A stretch of DNA of 64,000 nt from Flavisolibacter tropicus (GTDB lineage: Bacteria; Bacteroidota; Bacteroidia; Chitinophagales; Chitinophagaceae). A program made the translations under genes and the position numbers. Shown piece by piece: positions 1 to 8,116 of this stretch. The DNA lies in contig NZ_CP011390.1 of the NCBI RefSeq assembly GCF_001644645.1, forward strand, positions 868,001-932,000, read 5' to 3'. Within the stretch, counting starts at the first letter, position 1. Every line of letters starts with the position of its first letter. The notes under the pieces are model-generated. The model had not been told where the DNA came from and ran no database searches. It saw only the letters and a list, made by a program, of their open reading frames with translations.

Positions 1-315
1 CAGGGATTTGATATACAGTACGATCAGCGTAGAGAATATAACAAGGGTTAGGATAAATAAAGATGGGGTCCAGATATTGTCTGATTTATTTGAACTCCAG
101 GAATGCCAAGCCAAAAAACCAATAACTACCAGGCTACTTACTATGCCAGCAATGACTGTAGAGCTACGTGTTTCAACAAATACAGACAGAAAAATAACGA
201 TCAGCAATCCACTCAAGGTGATGGTTTCACCTTGCATGAAGTAAGAAAGCATAATCGTTGTAATAAAAACGATAGCCGCATAGATACTAGCTTGCCGGCT
301 TGAAAGTTGGGGCAT
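1..315 (-). CDS. N-terminal part of a membrane protein (possible sensor kinase), truncated by the window edge
   Basis: The minus strand is open from an ATG at 313-315 to the left edge (105 codons, no stop). The product starts MPQLSSRQASIYAAIVF and has three hydrophobic segments of roughly 20 residues each (about residues 11-28, 34-50 and 56-70) plus a fourth beginning near residue 87. Short loops separate them. This layout of closely packed N-terminal helices is common in front of PAS/histidine-kinase modules of Bacteroidota, but no kinase motif lies inside the window, so that function is inference. It is transcribed away from the iron-sulfur repair gene's 3' end, with 39 bases between them. 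The two + strand frames over the same bases are shadows. Confidence 0.6.
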   Translation of the reverse strand, partial: MPQLSSRQASIYAAIVFITTIMLSYFMQGETITLSGLLIVIFLSVFVETRSSTVIAGIVSSLVVIGFLAWHSWSSNKSDNIWTPSLFILTLVIFSTLIVLYIKSL

Positions 316-354
316 GTTCAGATTCTCGCTTTTTACAAACTTAACGAACACGTC

Positions 355-1083
355 TTATAATTCAAGTAGTTCTTTTTCTAATTGTAAACCTTTGGGAAAG
401 AGAACGTTATTCTCTAAATGCATATGCTGCACCAAATCATTATCAAACTCTTTTAACTGGTTGTAAATAACTTGGTGACGGGTGCAGGCTTCCTCCGCAA
501 ATTGATAAGAATCTGTTTCCTTTCGTAATTGTTGCAATAGCGCTTCTATACGAAGGTGATCGGTAACAGTAATATCATTCAACGATTTCTTTAGGAGCCG
601 AACAAAGAGAGGGCCATAAACTTCTTTGTTTTTAAGGGTACTGCTTACTTGTTTCAGGTAAGGAAACACCACCTGCTCTTCTTTTTTTATGTGTTCTTGT
701 AATACAGTAGCCAAATCTTCAAAGGCCTCCTGCACTATTTCCATATGAGGATATTTCTTTTTATGTCCTGGAACAAAGGCTATCAGCGCTTCTTGTAACT
801 GTGGAATTGCTTCATTTAAATAGCTGTGATGGACGTTTAAGATATAATCGATAAGGAAGTCAATAGGCCACTGATTATAGTTTACAGAATTTGGAATCCG
901 TACTTCACGTGTTACTTGCTGTATATCCTGTTCAATTAGGCGTTGATCCAATCCTTTATGAAAGCAGGTTTCTGCAAGTGACAAATTGCCGCCACAACAA
1001 AAGTTTATACCCCATTTTTTAAATACTTCAGCCGTTCTATAGTCATTACGTACGATCTCAGATATCGTATTCACCTTATACAT
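355..1083 (-). CDS. ric: Iron-sulfur cluster repair di-iron protein, ScdA/YtfE (RIC) family
   Basis: RIC proteins repair iron-sulfur clusters damaged by nitric oxide or oxidative stress in the cytoplasm. From the start chosen here the protein has 242 residues. It has the N-terminal DUF542 (ScdA_N) domain with the diagnostic FCCGG at residues 28-32, then a hemerythrin-like four-helix domain with HHSY, HIKKEE, DHLRIE and a C-terminal HMHLEN, the usual di-iron ligands. The frame extends 18 codons further upstream (to 1137), but the MYKVNTISEIV start matches where the family begins, so the ATG at 1081-1083 is preferred. It is divergent from the cytochrome oxidase operon, which suggests a common link to oxygen or NO respiration (inference). 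Confidence 0.88.
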   Translation of the reverse strand: MYKVNTISEIVRNDYRTAEVFKKWGINFCCGGNLSLAETCFHKGLDQRLIEQDIQQVTREVRIPNSVNYNQWPIDFLIDYILNVHHSYLNEAIPQLQEALIAFVPGHKKKYPHMEIVQEAFEDLATVLQEHIKKEEQVVFPYLKQVSSTLKNKEVYGPLFVRLLKKSLNDITVTDHLRIEALLQQLRKETDSYQFAEEACTRHQVIYNQLKEFDNDLVQHMHLENNVLFPKGLQLEKELLEL

Positions 1084-1197
1084 ATTGTAAATATAGCGGC
1101 GGGCCAGAACCAACTTATTGACTTCACTACATAGCAAACCTGATAAAAGTCATGTTTTCAACTCCGCCACATCATCCATCACACATTACTGTGACAA

Positions 1198-1205
1198 TAC
1201 TTTTG
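1198..1205 (+). promoter_or_regulatory. Bacteroidota -7 promoter box of the oxidase operon
   Basis: TACTTTTG is an exact match to the TAnnTTTG -7 consensus of the Bacteroidota housekeeping sigma factor. It ends 21 bases before the first ATG of the operon (1227). No convincing TTTG -33 element is seen 17-22 bases upstream. Confidence 0.45.
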
Positions 1206-1226
1206 ATCTGAATTAAAACACGCAAT

Positions 1227-1394
1227 ATGGAAGTACGCGAAGCGCCACAACCCGCCATCACAAATGAAGATCTTGAAAAGCAATTTGACCAGAATTTCAA
1301 GCCCAAAGGTGCTATTGCCTTTTTCCTCCTACTCATACTTTTAGGTTCTATCATCTGGTTTGGTATTTATTTCTTAATGCTTGAACGTATCTAA
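1227..1394 (+). CDS. Cytochrome c oxidase subunit IIa, ba3-type (55 residues)
   Basis: This short gene starts MEVREAPQPAITNEDLEK and ends with a single membrane helix of about 23 residues that is introduced by FKPKGAIA. The arrangement closely resembles subunit IIa of the Thermus ba3 oxidase (a 34-residue helix beginning with a KPKGA motif, recalled from memory), which supplies the helix missing from the short subunit II of B-family oxidases. Its stop (TAA 1392-1394) lies 10 bases before the ATG of subunit II, and the gene is first in the operon. It is easily missed because of its length. The ORF on the opposite strand over it (1172-1354) is a shadow. Confidence 0.8.
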   Translation: MEVREAPQPAITNEDLEKQFDQNFKPKGAIAFFLLLILLGSIIWFGIYFLMLERI

Positions 1395-1404
1395 ATCAAT
1401 TATT

Positions 1405-1866
1405 ATGTCAGTAATCGATAAATCAGAAAAAAAAGTATTGATGATAACAGGCGCCACCTTAGCCTTATTCATCTTTTCTATACTATACGCCAGAGGAAAG
1501 TATAATGATGCACCTGAGTGCTTGCCTTTTGATAAAACTTACGAAACGCCCAAGGTTAACAAACTAGACGATAAAACCTACCAAGTATATGCTGTTGCCC
1601 AAATGTGGCAGTTTCAACCTTCACAAATCTATATCCCAGTTGGTGCAGAAGTAGACTTTTTCCTGACATCAAAAGATGTGGTACATGGATTTAATATAGC
1701 CGAAAAGAATGTAAACATGATGGCTGTATATGGCAACATTAATAAAACAACTGTCAAGTTTGACAAGCCTGGAGTATATAAAATTACCTGCCACGAATAT
1801 TGTGGTGTTGGACACCAAAACATGCAAGCCGAAGTTATTGTAAACGATCCGGCAGCCACCAAATAA
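1405..1866 (+). CDS. Cytochrome c oxidase subunit II (CuA domain), ba3-type
   Basis: Accepts electrons from cytochrome c through a binuclear CuA centre on the outer face of the cytoplasmic membrane. The 153-residue protein has one N-terminal membrane helix (about 10-29) and a cupredoxin domain. All CuA ligands are visible: His94 in DVVHGF and the C-terminal motif CHEYCGVGHQNM (Cys129, Glu131, Cys133, His137, Met140). One membrane helix instead of two is typical of ba3 enzymes and explains the separate subunit IIa gene upstream. A TTG at 1381 extends the frame by eight codons but overlaps the previous gene; ATG 1405 is preferred. Confidence 0.93.
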   Translation: MSVIDKSEKKVLMITGATLALFIFSILYARGKYNDAPECLPFDKTYETPKVNKLDDKTYQVYAVAQMWQFQPSQIYIPVGAEVDFFLTSKDVVHGFNIAEKNVNMMAVYGNINKTTVKFDKPGVYKITCHEYCGVGHQNMQAEVIVNDPAATK

Positions 1867-1891
1867 CACTGAAACGAAAAACTTTTGAACA

Positions 1892-3622
1892 ATGCAAATC
1901 TCTAAATCATTAAAGCGACTTATCTACTGGGAACTAGGTATCCCCGTAACGCTTTTGTCTATAGGAATATATCATGGTTTAATGCAAACCATTTACCGGT
2001 CTGGTGTGATCCATGAATCCAATTTCGCCAAATTAGATTACTACCAGGGTCTAACATTACATGGTGTTATAAATGCAGTAGTACTAACTACCTTCTTTGC
2101 TGTTGCATTTGGACATGCTACCATGGCTTTTTATACAAAAAAAGAACCTAATAAGAAAGCTGCCTGGATCAGCTTCTGGTTAATGACTATTGGTACTGTA
2201 ATGGCTGCCTGGGCTATGTTAGCAGGTAAAGCCTCTGTACTTTACACTTTCTATCCACCATTAAAGGGGCACCCTCTATTTTACTTAGGTGCAGCCTTAT
2301 TGATTGTAGGTTCCTGGATACCTCTGTTTGACTGGGCACGCATGTATGTGCAATGGAAACGTGAGAATAAAGAAACGAAAACGCCATTAGCAGTTCTGGG
2401 AACACTAATAAACTTTATTATTTGGTTTGTATGTACACTGGCTGTGGCTTATGAAGTATTGGTTTTGTTACTACCATGGGCCTTAGGTTGGAAACCTGAT
2501 GTGAATGTTGTTTTAGCGCGTACTTTATTCTGGTTCTTTGGACATGCACTGGTTTACTTCTGGCTGTTACCTGCCTATATAATGTTTTACACAATACTTC
2601 CTAAGTTGGCTGGAGGTAAATTGTTCTCAGATTTAGCTGGCCGCGTAGCCTTATTCCTGTTCTTGTTATTTTCTGTACCTGTAGGTGTACACCACCAGTT
2701 TTCAGATCCTTCTATAACTAAAGGCATCAAAGCATTTCAAGGATTTTTGACATATGGTGTAGCTATTCCAAGTTTTGTAACCGCATTTACGATAGCTGCT
2801 ACTTTAGAATATGCAGGTCGTAAAAGAGGAGCAAAAGGATTGTTAGGTTTCTTTGGCAAACTTCCCTACCTGGATCCTAACCGATATCTCTTTGCCTATT
2901 TGATCTCTGGTTTATTCCTGTTCATTTTTGGAGGTTTAACGGGGCTTGTAAACGCTTCTTATCAATTAAACAATGTGGTTCACAATACAGCCTGGATGCC
3001 TGGTCACTTCCATATGACGGTTGCTGGTCCTGTATTCCTGGCAATAATTGGTATGAGTATTTATCTATACTCTAAAACAGCAGGAAAACGCATCTTTTTA
3101 CCTAAGGTGAATGTGATCATACCTTATTTGTGGGTAATTGGAATCCTGATTTTTTCCTTTGGCCTGTCTTGGGGTGGTTTGCTTGGGGAACCAAGAAGAA
3201 CTAACCTTGGCCTGACCTATTTAAACCCTAAGCACGAGTTATTTACTCCAGAATGGGTACCTACTACTATGCTGGCCTTGTTTGGTGGTATCATTATGAC
3301 CGTTGCTGCAGTATTGTTCTTTGTTGTATTCTTTGGAACCATTTTCAGCAAGCGCAAAGAAGAACCTGTATTAGAGTTACCAGTAAGTGAAGCCTTACAT
3401 GATGAAAAAAGAATTCCTTTATTAGACACCTTTAAACCTTGGTTGGTAACTATGGCGGTAATCTTGGTGATTGCTTATACACCAGCACTAATTGACGCTA
3501 CTACAAACCCTGGTAAAGGAGCTCCACGCTTCCTACCAGAAAGCCCTACGCCAGTTGAAAATGCAGCACCGGCTGCCAAAGTAAGCACAGAAAATAAAAC
3601 CATCACATTAGCTGATAAATAA
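1892..3622 (+). CDS. Cytochrome c oxidase subunit I, ba3-type (B-family haem-copper oxidase)
   Basis: Catalytic subunit that reduces oxygen to water and pumps protons across the inner membrane. It has 576 residues with about 13 hydrophobic helices. Ligands visible are His57 (low-spin haem, LHGVIN), His218 and Tyr222 (FGHALVYFW, the CuB ligand and its cross-linked tyrosine), the pair His267-His268, and His372/His374 in WMPGHFHMTV (haem ligands). The E-x-x-x-x-H-V signature of A-family enzymes is absent; this and the tiny subunit IIa point to the high-affinity B family. The C-terminal tail is rich in Ala, Pro and Lys. The stop overlaps the next start by one base (TAATG), indicating translational coupling with the SCO gene. 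Confidence 0.95.
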   Translation: MQISKSLKRLIYWELGIPVTLLSIGIYHGLMQTIYRSGVIHESNFAKLDYYQGLTLHGVINAVVLTTFFAVAFGHATMAFYTKKEPNKKAAWISFWLMTIGTVMAAWAMLAGKASVLYTFYPPLKGHPLFYLGAALLIVGSWIPLFDWARMYVQWKRENKETKTPLAVLGTLINFIIWFVCTLAVAYEVLVLLLPWALGWKPDVNVVLARTLFWFFGHALVYFWLLPAYIMFYTILPKLAGGKLFSDLAGRVALFLFLLFSVPVGVHHQFSDPSITKGIKAFQGFLTYGVAIPSFVTAFTIAATLEYAGRKRGAKGLLGFFGKLPYLDPNRYLFAYLISGLFLFIFGGLTGLVNASYQLNNVVHNTAWMPGHFHMTVAGPVFLAIIGMSIYLYSKTAGKRIFLPKVNVIIPYLWVIGILIFSFGLSWGGLLGEPRRTNLGLTYLNPKHELFTPEWVPTTMLALFGGIIMTVAAVLFFVVFFGTIFSKRKEEPVLELPVSEALHDEKRIPLLDTFKPWLVTMAVILVIAYTPALIDATTNPGKGAPRFLPESPTPVENAAPAAKVSTENKTITLADK

Positions 3623-4236
3623 TGCGTAGTAAGTATAACATGTGGGTGTTTGTTGCTGTCGTGTTGCTGGTCCCTTTTAGCGTATTTGGAATTGTTAGGT
3701 GGTACGAGAATACCTATCAACAGCTACCGGTACTTGGACCCACAGGTCACGTGGTTTCTGATTTTAACCTTGAGAACCAACATGGCAGCAACACCACACT
3801 TGATCAATGGAATGGAAAGATAGTAGTGGCGAACTACTTCTTTACCCACTGCCCAAGTATTTGCCCTAAAATGATATATAATCTAAAGCGTGTTCAGGCT
3901 TATGCAGATATAAAAAATCTTCAGATCAATTCCTTATCAGTGGATCCTGAAAGAGACAGTGTTTCCCAATTAAAATCCTATGCAGCGAAGTTTGACATTA
4001 AAGGCAATTGGAACTTGCTCACAGGAAACAAAAAAAAGCTCTATGCTTTAGCTAGAAAAAGCTTTCTGGTTGTTGCTACAGATGGTGATGGCGGACCGAA
4101 TGATTTTATTCACAGCGATAAGCTGGTTTTAATTGACACGCAAAAAAGGATACGCGGTTTTTATGATGGTACAGACGAAGCTTCTGTAAATCAACTGATC
4201 AAGGATATTAAAAGATTGGCCAAAGAGCGCATTTAA
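3622..4236 (+). CDS. SCO1/SenC family copper chaperone for the CuA centre
   Basis: Membrane-anchored thioredoxin-fold protein that delivers copper to, or reduces the cysteines of, the CuA site of subunit II. The 204-residue product has an N-terminal membrane anchor (about 8-24). The copper ligands are visible as Cys77 and Cys81 in HCPSICPKM and His164 in DFIHSDKL. It is translationally coupled to the subunit I gene (TAATG), so the oxidase and its assembly factor are made together. Confidence 0.93.
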   Translation: MRSKYNMWVFVAVVLLVPFSVFGIVRWYENTYQQLPVLGPTGHVVSDFNLENQHGSNTTLDQWNGKIVVANYFFTHCPSICPKMIYNLKRVQAYADIKNLQINSLSVDPERDSVSQLKSYAAKFDIKGNWNLLTGNKKKLYALARKSFLVVATDGDGGPNDFIHSDKLVLIDTQKRIRGFYDGTDEASVNQLIKDIKRLAKERI

Positions 4237-4323
4237 ATTGACAAAAATCACAAATGCAACTGCTTTAAATAAGCTCTTTTCAGCTGCTTTCTTTCGAAAA
4301 TTGTAACTAGAAAATTCAACAAA

Positions 4324-4842
4324 ATGAAAATAAAATTTATCTTCTTCAACTTACTTTTATTGGTAGCTTTTTCTGCTATTGCCGCCCCTCCTGTTGAAGA
4401 AGGCAAAACCATATTCTCTGCCCGTTGTGCTGCTTGTCACAACGTAAACAAAATACTAACTGGACCAGCACTTGCTGGTGTAAATGAACGTCACTCTATT
4501 GATTGGATCATTTCCTTTGTAAAATCCTCTCAAACCATGGTAAAAAGTGGCGACAAAGAAGCCATAGCCTTATTTGAAAAGTTCAACAAGATCCAAATGC
4601 CGGATCATCAGGATCTGACACCTGATAATATTAAAAATGTAGTAGAGTACATTAAATCAGAGGCTAAAACTGGTGAGGAAAAGGCTCCCTTTGCTAAGCC
4701 TTCGAAGCTTCGTCCTAATTATACACCTCTGTCTTTAACAAAAGATGCCAGCCTCTTTATTGGGTACCTGGGTGTTGTAGCTTTATTAATCATGGTACTG
4801 CTCTTTGCTGTTCAATTGAAGCAATATGAGCGCAATTCTTGA
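4324..4842 (+). CDS. Membrane-anchored class I cytochrome c
   Basis: Probable electron donor to the ba3 oxidase. The 172-residue protein has a Sec signal peptide (cleavage near residue 20, after AIAA), a haem-binding CAACH at 35-39, a likely axial Met in IQMPDH, and a C-terminal membrane helix (about 144-165) that would tether the domain to the membrane close to the oxidase. It lies 87 bases after the SCO gene and is the last gene of the + strand unit, followed by a hairpin. The precise redox partner is inferred from the neighbourhood. Confidence 0.88.
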   Translation: MKIKFIFFNLLLLVAFSAIAAPPVEEGKTIFSARCAACHNVNKILTGPALAGVNERHSIDWIISFVKSSQTMVKSGDKEAIALFEKFNKIQMPDHQDLTPDNIKNVVEYIKSEAKTGEEKAPFAKPSKLRPNYTPLSLTKDASLFIGYLGVVALLIMVLLFAVQLKQYERNS

Positions 4843-4873
4843 TAGTGGTTTCCATTGGTTTCGTTTCAACATT

Positions 4874-4899
4874 AAAGCTCCAGGAATGGGGCTTTGGTG
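4874..4899 (+). terminator. Possible terminator of the oxidase operon
   Basis: An 8-bp stem (AAAGCTCC at 4874-4881, GGGGCTTT at 4888-4895, with a G-T pair) has a 6-base loop and is followed by a T-rich stretch. It sits 32 bases after the cytochrome c stop. The stem is modest, so termination may be partial. Confidence 0.45.
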
Positions 4900-4918
4900 T
4901 TTTATAGAGATTGGCTAG

Positions 4919-5788
4919 CTACCACATATTTTCGCTATAAGGTGCTCCGAGCAGATAGACACGAATTTTGTTTTTAATCCCTTTCAATTGTACCTCCTGA
5001 TGATTAGCGTTTAATTTTTCCAAAAGCAATTGGTAGGTATCAGATGAAACAATAATACTATTATTTAATTGCTTGGTGCTATCTTGAATTCTGGATGCAA
5101 TATTTACAGGTAGCCCCATAACTGTCAGGTTGTTATTTACACCTATTCCCACATTACCAATAATCACCCGGCCCACATGTATCCCAATACCTACTTCAAA
5201 AGAATGTAGGAAATGCCTAACCAGGTATTGCTCATTGAAGAACTTTAATTCTTTCTGAATAGTGAACGCAGCTTCACAGGCTTCATTAGCCGCTTTCTGA
5301 ACGTTTGTCTGAAAGCCAAATACAGCATAAAATCCATCGCCTGCTGTTTCAATGATTTGACCATTATGTTTTTCGATGCAATTGCGAAATAATGAAAACA
5401 GGCGACGCATCACATGGATCACATCAAAAGCCAGGTAGTTGACCATAAAGTGAGTAAAGTTTCGGATATCCAAAAAGAAAAGAGCCATTTCTCTTTCCTC
5501 ACCTATATTCACCAGATCATCTTTTGGATCTTTTGATATATAAAAGCCGATATCTGACTCATCTCTGATGATACGGTGCAACTTTACTTGTGGCCCGGTC
5601 ACAGAAGTTTGGCAAGCCAAGCGAACATCATGAGGAAAGGGTAGTTTTCTACGTAAGGCGGCCTCTTTTGAATTGATAGGTGAAAGTTGCTCTGCCCCGT
5701 CAATTATCAATATTCGGCAGGTAGAACATTTTGCTTTACCGCCACAGGCATGATAATGCGGAATACCGGCAAATAAGGACGCTTCCAA
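4919..5788 (-). CDS. Adenylate/guanylate cyclase with N-terminal 2Fe-2S ferredoxin domain
   Basis: The N-terminal ~75 residues form a plant-type ferredoxin cluster site: Cys15, Cys21 and Cys24 (CGGKAKCSTC) plus Cys59 (LACQ). From about residue 98 a class III nucleotide cyclase domain follows, with the metal Asp in FFLDIRNF (Asp107), ETAGDGFYAVFG (Asp151) and GIGIHVGRVIIGNVG. It probably makes cAMP or a related nucleotide in response to redox state (inference). The coordinates start at a TTG (5786-5788), but the frame stays open upstream to a stop at 5891-5893, and this extension encodes the first ferredoxin strands (WIEFIGDRSVKIEEGQTI). No ATG or GTG lies in it; an ATT at 5855-5857 would give a natural start. 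The true start is therefore unresolved. Confidence 0.82.
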   Translation of the reverse strand: MEASLFAGIPHYHACGGKAKCSTCRILIIDGAEQLSPINSKEAALRRKLPFPHDVRLACQTSVTGPQVKLHRIIRDESDIGFYISKDPKDDLVNIGEEREMALFFLDIRNFTHFMVNYLAFDVIHVMRRLFSLFRNCIEKHNGQIIETAGDGFYAVFGFQTNVQKAANEACEAAFTIQKELKFFNEQYLVRHFLHSFEVGIGIHVGRVIIGNVGIGVNNNLTVMGLPVNIASRIQDSTKQLNNSIIVSSDTYQLLLEKLNANHQEVQLKGIKNKIRVYLLGAPYSENMW

Positions 5789-5920
5789 TATGGTTTGTCC
5801 TTCTTCTATTTTGACAGAACGGTCACCTATAAACTCTATCCAAAATGACTTTTTAATGGCTCTGGGTTTCCGATAAGTTACGTATAGTTTTTAAAACTAG
5901 GAATAGAAAGCTCTTACCTA

Positions 5921-5953
5921 GAAAATAAAAAATCCCTGACAGGGCAGGGATTT
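5921..5953 (-). terminator. Rho-independent terminator of the galacturonate operon
   Basis: Read on the minus strand, AAATCCCTG (5945-5953) pairs perfectly with CAGGGATTT (5930-5938) across a 6-base loop and is followed by a T-rich tract. It lies 23 bases past the transporter stop and marks the end of the long operon that begins near 21.06 kb. Confidence 0.8.
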
Positions 5954-5975
5954 CACATTAGTATTTAAATAATAA

Positions 5976-7346
5976 CTATTGCTCACTAACTGGCCTCATT
6001 CTTGGCACCAGGAAGTGCATTATCAGCCATGCCATTAGGTACGCACCGCCACAAATGAAGAACATAATAAAATAGCCCGTTTGAATCTTGCCTATGCTTT
6101 CATAGTACACGAACATTTGCTTTTGTACAGCCCAGGAAAGGAAAATCCCTCCAAGTCCTCCAAACAATCCTCCAATACCTGTTACTGATGCGGTACTTTT
6201 CTTGGGGAACATATCGGATACGGTGGTAAAGATATTGGCGCTCCAGGCCTGGTGAGCTGCAGCCGCCAAACCAATAATTAAAACAGCCAACCACATGTTT
6301 AAAGAACCCAGGTATTGTGCAAATACGATAGGCACTACACATAAAGCATAGATCAGCATGCTAGTTTTACGGGCTTTAAATATTGGCCATCCGCTATTCA
6401 CCAATCGGAAAGGTAACCACCCCCCTCCAATACTACCAATGCTTGAAATGATATAAACAATGGCAGTTGGCCACATTAATTCACGGCTCGTTAAAGTATA
6501 TTCCTTTCTTAAAAAATCAGGCAACCAAAATAGGTAGAACCACCAAATAGGATCTGTAAGAAACTTACCAATGGCAAATGCCCAGGTTTGACGGAAGGTC
6601 AATAATTTAAACCAGGATAGTTTGGGGCCATTAACAGTTTCTGTAGCAGGTTGTTCATCCCTATCACTTTCAATGTAAAGTAGCTCTTGTTCTGATAAGC
6701 GCTTTTGTTTCCGGGGCACTTCATAATAAACAAACCACAGCGCCAGCCAGATAAAACCGAATAAGCCGGTTATAATAAAGGCCCACTGCCAACCTAAATT
6801 ATCGGCAATAATGGGTACGCTAAGCGGCGCTAAAATGGCACCTATATTAGAGCCGGAATTAAAGATACCTGTAGCTAAGGCACGTTCCTTTTTAGGAAAC
6901 CATTCTGCCGTGGCTTTAATAGCTGCGGGGAAATTACCAGCCTCAGTAACACCTAAGAATATTCGTGCTAGCTGGAAGCCAAAGGTGCCCGTAGCAAAGG
7001 CATGTGCCACTGCAGCTACACTCCACAAGCAGGTAGCTATTGCATAACCTATTTTTGTTCCTAGTTTATCAATAATTCTGCCTGCAAACAGCATCCCAAT
7101 TGCGTACGAGAACTTGAAGGCAATCTCTATATCTGTGTAATTAGCCGCTTCTTCAACAGGACTCCAATGAAAAGCAGAAGCTAAATAAGGCTTCAACAGA
7201 CTAATAACAGCCCTATCGAGGTAATTGACCGTTGTTGCAAAGAATACCAGTCCGCAAATGGTCCAACGATACTTTGTCATTTTTTGGTTGGCTTGGTTAA
7301 AGCTCAACTTCTTTTCAGATTGCAGACTTGTTTCTTGTACCAGCAT
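5976..7346 (-). CDS. MFS transporter, hexuronate (ExuT-like, anion:cation symporter) family
   Basis: Probably imports galacturonate/glucuronate released by the pectinases, by proton symport across the inner membrane. The 456-residue protein shows about 12 helices, with VNYLDRAVISLL in helix 1, the loop motif GRIIDKLGTKIG, and GVTEAGNFPAAIKATAEWFPKKER in the region characteristic of the ExuT/tartrate/glucarate subfamily. The first ATG is preceded by an A-rich stretch, usual for Bacteroidota ribosome binding. It is the last gene of the operon; the substrate is inferred from the eight catabolic genes upstream. A later Met at residue 23 is an alternative start. Confidence 0.88.
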   Translation of the reverse strand: MLVQETSLQSEKKLSFNQANQKMTKYRWTICGLVFFATTVNYLDRAVISLLKPYLASAFHWSPVEEAANYTDIEIAFKFSYAIGMLFAGRIIDKLGTKIGYAIATCLWSVAAVAHAFATGTFGFQLARIFLGVTEAGNFPAAIKATAEWFPKKERALATGIFNSGSNIGAILAPLSVPIIADNLGWQWAFIITGLFGFIWLALWFVYYEVPRKQKRLSEQELLYIESDRDEQPATETVNGPKLSWFKLLTFRQTWAFAIGKFLTDPIWWFYLFWLPDFLRKEYTLTSRELMWPTAIVYIISSIGSIGGGWLPFRLVNSGWPIFKARKTSMLIYALCVVPIVFAQYLGSLNMWLAVLIIGLAAAAHQAWSANIFTTVSDMFPKKSTASVTGIGGLFGGLGGIFLSWAVQKQMFVYYESIGKIQTGYFIMFFICGGAYLMAWLIMHFLVPRMRPVSEQ

Positions 7347-7374
7347 AATCGTTTTTTATATAGTAAGCAAAATC

Positions 7375-7426
7375 GTGAATGGTAAGTGGTGAATAGTGAG
7401 TTTTGATATCCTACTTACTATTCATC
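7375..7426. repeat. Heptad-like repeats and imperfect inverted repeat between eda and the transporter gene
   Basis: GTGAATG, GTAAGTG, GTGAATA and GTGAG follow each other (7375-7400), and the first two units are imperfectly inverted at 7411-7426. A related heptad array is present at 27574-27606. It could form a hairpin in the intercistronic mRNA and lower expression of the last gene (inference). Confidence 0.45.
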
Positions 7427-7453
7427 TCAAAATAATCTTTAATTCAATTGATC

Positions 7454-8116
7454 TTATTTAGCTGCTTCCTGCGCTAATGCTAACGCTTTAATACTAGCAT
7501 TGGCAATACTGGTTTCATCGCGTTGTTCCATCATATCTTTTGTAATGAGTTTGCTACCCATGCCTACAGCAACAACACCTGCGTTGAACCAACTTTTTAA
7601 ATTACTTTCTTCCACTTCTACCCCACCGGTTGGCATAAATTTCAAACCGGGAAACAAATCCTTAACGGCACTGATGTAAGATGGGCCTAACAAATTACCG
7701 GGAAAGATTTTTACCAATTCAGCTCCAGCGTTTTCAGCCATAGCAATTTCAGTTGGTGTCATGCAACCCGGAATCCATAATAGGCCTGCATCCTGTGTCA
7801 CTTGCGCTACTTCAGTATTTGTGGATGGACACACAATAAAATCAGCACCAGCATCTATATACTGTTTTGCCTGATTCTTATTTTTAATAGTTCCTATTCC
7901 AAGCAACATATCAGGCATGTCAACATCTACGGCTTTACGTAGTTCTGAAAAGTTTGATAACGCATTCGCACCCCTATTAGTATATTCCACTAATCGAACA
8001 CCACCTTTATAAAGTGCTCTTAAAACTGCCAGGCTAGTGCTTGCACTCTCATGATAGTATAATGGCAATAGCTTCTGGTTGAGTAAAGCTTGTAAGACTT
8101 GTTCCTTCTTATGCAT
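7454..8116 (-). CDS. eda: 2-dehydro-3-deoxyphosphogluconate (KDPG) aldolase
   Basis: Cleaves KDPG to pyruvate and glyceraldehyde 3-phosphate, the last step of uronate breakdown in the cytoplasm. The 220-residue TIM barrel matches the family length. The Schiff-base Lys lies in ELVKIFPGNLLG, the phosphate/substrate loops PGCMTPTEI and FMPTGGV are present, and the early catalytic Glu is in RLVEYTNRG. The start overlaps the stop of the sugar kinase gene by 8 bases, so the two are translationally coupled. 4-Hydroxy-2-oxoglutarate aldolase activity is common in this family. Confidence 0.92.
   Translation of the reverse strand: MHKKEQVLQALLNQKLLPLYYHESASTSLAVLRALYKGGVRLVEYTNRGANALSNFSELRKAVDVDMPDMLLGIGTIKNKNQAKQYIDAGADFIVCPSTNTEVAQVTQDAGLLWIPGCMTPTEIAMAENAGAELVKIFPGNLLGPSYISAVKDLFPGLKFMPTGGVEVEESNLKSWFNAGVVAVGMGSKLITKDMMEQRDETSIANASIKALALAQEAAK

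Noticed and set aside
8..303. Two + strand frames at the left edge
   Set aside because: The minus strand is open through the whole stretch and encodes a coherent multi-helix protein; the + frames have mixed composition.
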